Source: Alligator mississippiensis
Lineage: Eukaryota > Chordata > Crocodylia > Alligatoridae
Length of the DNA stretch: 64,000 bases
Direction: 5' to 3'
Assembly: GCF_030867095.1 (NCBI RefSeq)
Contig: NC_081824.1
Coordinates: 147,961,433 to 148,025,432, forward strand
Below, piece by piece: positions 60,431-64,000 of this stretch. Made by a program: the position numbers and the translations under genes. The notes under the pieces were generated by a model that worked only from the letters and a program-made list of their open reading frames with translations, did no database searches and was not told the DNA's origin. Each line of letters begins with the position of its first letter. Position 1 is the stretch's first letter.

Positions 60431-63400
60431 CATAGTTACACAAAGCTTATGCTAGAGACTAAGATCTTAAGTGACCAATGGAGTGCTCCCAGAGCAACTT
60501 TACTGCCTCATTTCCATTAGCAGACACATCAACAGTGCTGAGGACCTAGTGTATAGAGATGAGATCTACATTCGGTTCCACATGAGCATCAGCTCTTAAA
60601 GATGAAGGACCCATATAGCTGCACAAAACTGTTAAGTCTTTCACTATATTTCCAAGGAGAAAGCTTTAGGCTAGGACATTTTAGGCTGAAAGGAACAATT
60701 CTAGTACAGATGACCAACCATGTTCTCTTTGTTTAAGAAAACATGCGAAGGGTGTTAAATGACATTTCACACATCATTACAGTATTTTGGTTGTTCATAC
60801 CACCCAGCTAGAGGGTGAAATGATACTTTTCTGCAAACAGACAATATTAGTGAGAAGACAACACTTCCAATTAACATCAAGTCCTGAACATTAGGGACTT
60901 GAATTGATGCATTGATTACAAACCTTACACCCTTAATTTTTTTTTTTAAAAGAGAGGGCTGATTGAAATAGTGAGCACTGGAGTAAATCACACTGTCTCC
61001 ATGTGTTCTAACTCCCCAAAACAATATAATATAGATGCTTTAGTGTAGCAGTAGGTATGCACCAGTAAGCTTGCTCTCTTAAGCATAACCCTTGACCTTA
61101 AAATCAGCTGTTTAAATATTGGGCCAGAGATATGAGTGCTATCTATTGGAACAGCAACAGCACTCCCGAGTTTGCTTGGAGGTTACATCATCCAAATAAT
61201 TACCAAAGATCCATCTTAGTTTATAGAGATGGGATAAGACTAAAGAGCTATGACTACAGGCATTTGTTCTACTGTATATTACTCAAATGCATTTTTTTTC
61301 TGTGAGACACTGAACCCTACCATTACACAGCTCCATTAAATATTTATGTTCTTACCATACAATAATATAGTAAGCCATTACAAAAAACATTCAGTACATA
61401 CTTTATCAATAATTTACCTAGTTTGTAGTACAGATTCATAATCTGCATTAAATCTTACACAAAAAAGCAACTAAAAATCAGTAATTCCTTGCAATGTACA
61501 TATTCAAGCCCTACAAAAATCAATTTCTATTGCAATGACTGTTCTTGACCTCAGACAGCTCTTGAATTCTACAATTCTGAAGGGTATGCATATATATTTG
61601 CATTTAGCTATTTTATGACTTGTTTAAGTAATCTATAAGACTGGACCTGTGAGAAAACAAGAGGATGAGTATGTCAGCTTTGTCTGTTATTATCAATTAT
61701 TTGTTTTTGCCTTGTGTTCCATCTCCTCTGAGTCGAGACCCAAAAACGGATATATTTCAATTGGAGTTATTCACTTTTTTTTCCAATCTAAAAAAGTCTA
61801 GGACCTAACAACATCTAGTTTTATATGCTGCTTAATTACTGACATCAGAACATTCAAGTACAAGATCAAAGTTATAAAAAACTTTAGGATTATATACCAT
61901 TTTTTGGCCAAACTCTCTCTTCAACGTTAGGCATACTGTTATAAATATAGTTTGGAAGGTTGTAAGCTATGCCACTCTCCTACAATTTTCTCAAAGTCTC
62001 AATAGGGTAAATATCAGACACAAATATGCAGGCTGCACTAAGCAATAAAAAATGAAAGAAAAAAACAAAAGAAATTACTCTTGTATCAAGTTATTCTATA
62101 ACTTACTTGTTCCTTAAGTAAGCTTTCTTGTTGAAGTTTCACAGGGAACAGTTATAAGCTTGGATGGAAAGTGAGGAACAGTCAAGACATACTTATAAGT
62201 TCTTCTATTTTCAAAGCCAAAAATGTTTTTAAAGCCTTACAAACAATAAAATATACACATACATTACTCCATTTCTTTCCCACTATCAGGAATATTTGAA
62301 AGCAAACCTCTGGAGATGAGCATGCATATAAGTACCACAAAAGTTTGAAAGCTGTGCATCAGGAAATATCAAAAGCAGTTCTTAAAATGGAATGGGTATT
62401 TCGATCTTAATTATGAAATAAGGTAGGATATTTGAGAAATGAAAAAGCAGAAACGAGTCTTTTATTACTGCAACTGAAATGCAGTGAATGAGATGAAAAA
62501 TGGAAAAATCTAGAACTCTTGGTTCAGAGATGATACCTTGATGAATAAGATGAGGTATTTTCCAGTCAATTGGAGAAGATAAGTATTTAATGCTCAACAA
62601 GCAATAAAAGGACAGGCTCCTGAAATTGATACTTCTTGCAATATATAGCTAATAAAGACAGGCTGGGGTATGAAAAAGCAGCCACAGCAGCTGCCTGGTG
62701 TATACAGCAACGAATTCCAGGTTTAGATTGGTGATAAAAGCGGAGTGCTTCCCAGTCTCATACCAGGGACTGAAATACAGACTGAACTGCATTTTGAAGC
62801 ATGTGAAACCTATGTAATGAGACAGGACTCCTCTGCGGAGTAGCAGTGATTTTGGTGCAAAACTGTGGAGTCTGCCGATATTGGAAAGAAACCCCAAACT
62901 AGGCACACGTCCAGCACTCACCGTCTTTGGAATCTGCTCCGAGAAAACTCACCACTTTGCTACTGGACCACCAAACTAGGAAGAAAGGAAATTCCTTGTT
63001 CTTGGTTATGATAGTGGCATAAAGAGTAAAATAAAAAAGAAAACACTACTGGTGGATTTGACAAAATGAAAGATACAAGATGTGGGACCATGATTAGCTA
63101 TACTACACAAGCTAGCAATCCTAAATATAAATTCTCCATGCTCTGTCAATCTCTGTCTCCCTCTCTCCCTTCTTTCACTGCCCTTCCTCTCCCTTCCTCC
63201 AACCCAACTTTATTAAAAAAAGAAAAAAAAGCTTGCTGGAATGGCAAAGTGATTGACTTTCACTAGACCTGCCTTACTTTTCAGTATGTCAAGCCTAACC
63301 AATCAAAAAGTCTTAGAGTTGAAATGGATGTCCTTTAAGAAACAGTAAGACAAGATTAACTTTATTCTGTTTTTAAAAAAAAGTATCTCAATTAATGTAC

Positions 63401-64000
63401 CATAACTGCTACATTTTCCCCATGTATTCTGTTGCTATGTTCATACAAATGAAGATCAGATAGAAGTGAAATGCACTGAGCACACCAGAACAGTGAAGTA
63501 AAACAGAAAAACTCTTTTAGTTACTCCTCATAATGTTCTGTAAAACAAATTTCAGAAATAGGTGTATTTTATAAGTTGCCAGTGTCCCACCCAGTAAGAG
63601 AGATAGGAAACCATTATCATTAAGGAACTCCTTAGAAAACTAATGCAGACATTATATTCAAAGCTTTAAATAAACTAACAAAATCTCACAACAACTACAA
63701 TATGAACTATATTAGAGAAGCCTGAACTGGACTTGAAACTAACAGCATCTCGCACCCATTTCTGAAAGAAATCTCATCCTTAGAGAAACTGTTTAGTGCA
63801 CAGATTGCCACAACAATCTTGATGGCATTAGCCTGCCTCTCCTCTAAATAATTTTATAGGAAGAGTTAGCTTACCATTAGCCTGTCACATGCACTGTGTC
63901 ACAATCTTGAAACTGGTCAGTGTATGCGATTAGATCATTAAATCTTTTTTGCCAGGTAGGTTACAGTTCCTGCCGCTACACGCACCCTGGTGGAGGTCCG

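Larger units (their letters stand above)
52561..64000 (-). other. ARV1: ARV1 intron 1 (partial)
   Basis: No sequence like the ARV1 N-terminus (cysteine-rich start, RDYNHGVLKITIC) or a CpG island occurs before the window ends, so exon 1 lies beyond 64000. The last 30 bases become CpG-richer and might mark the approach to a promoter island. 53543-56000 and 60440-64000 are AT-rich with no recognised feature. Confidence 0.75.

Noticed and set aside
62911-62960. Two GTGAGT donor-like sites on the minus strand, considered for ARV1 exon 1
   Set aside because: The sequence upstream of them does not encode the cysteine-rich ARV1 N-terminus and is not CpG-rich.
63961-64000. CpG-richer last bases as ARV1 exon 1
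   Set aside because: None of the three minus-strand frames reads like ARV1; too short to call.

Overview
The window is a gene-poor, repeat-rich stretch of an amniote nuclear genome. A crocodilian is the most likely source and a turtle is possible. CR1 is the main LINE (one long copy plus many 3' fragments), there are many short hAT-, Harbinger-like and Tigger-type DNA elements, and there is a tRNA-headed SINE with a CR1 tail. I see no L1 or Alu. Two host genes are recognisable from protein similarity, and their convergent order matches the human 1q42 FAM89A-ARV1 neighbourhood as I remember it.

Layout. Positions 1-9400 are upstream intergenic DNA. They hold one unexplained, well-spliced-looking exon on the minus strand (1995-2094), a CR1 3' fragment, a complete hAT element (3841-4877), a MITE (5857-6114) and an initiator-tRNA-Met pseudogene (6857-6928). 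FAM89A lies on the plus strand: CpG-island exon 1 (coding 9738-10037), a 7.7 kb intron, and terminal exon 2 (coding 17755-17913) with a poly(A) signal near 18951. From about 19000 to 44600 is the space between the two 3' ends. It contains a PIF/Harbinger-like element at 24116-25138 with related GC-rich modules to its right, a nearly full-length CR1 (about 26690-30484), an old Tigger/pogo transposase (about 33710-35760), several MITEs, an old antisense CR1/L3-type LINE and a hAT with a perfect target duplication (42863-43893). ARV1 is on the minus strand from 52560 down to 44627 as four exons. Its first exon is not in the window, so the rest (52561-64000) is its first intron. That intron carries three more hAT elements, nested CR1/hAT insertions (56840-58692) and an antisense LINE of another family (about 58810-60430).

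The two host genes are not known to act together. FAM89A is a small leucine-rich adaptor-like protein. ARV1 is an endoplasmic-reticulum membrane protein of sterol and GPI homeostasis. Their tail-to-tail order supports assigning the window to conserved amniote synteny.

The points most worth attention are the C-terminal end of FAM89A, where recognisable family sequence continues in the +1 frame after an early stop, the orphan membrane-type exon at 1995-2094, the clearly datable nested transposon insertions, and a hairpin core shared by two otherwise different DNA elements. I found no convincing evidence of a new multi-gene system. Exon calls rest on splice signals plus remembered protein sequences and could not be tested by alignment.
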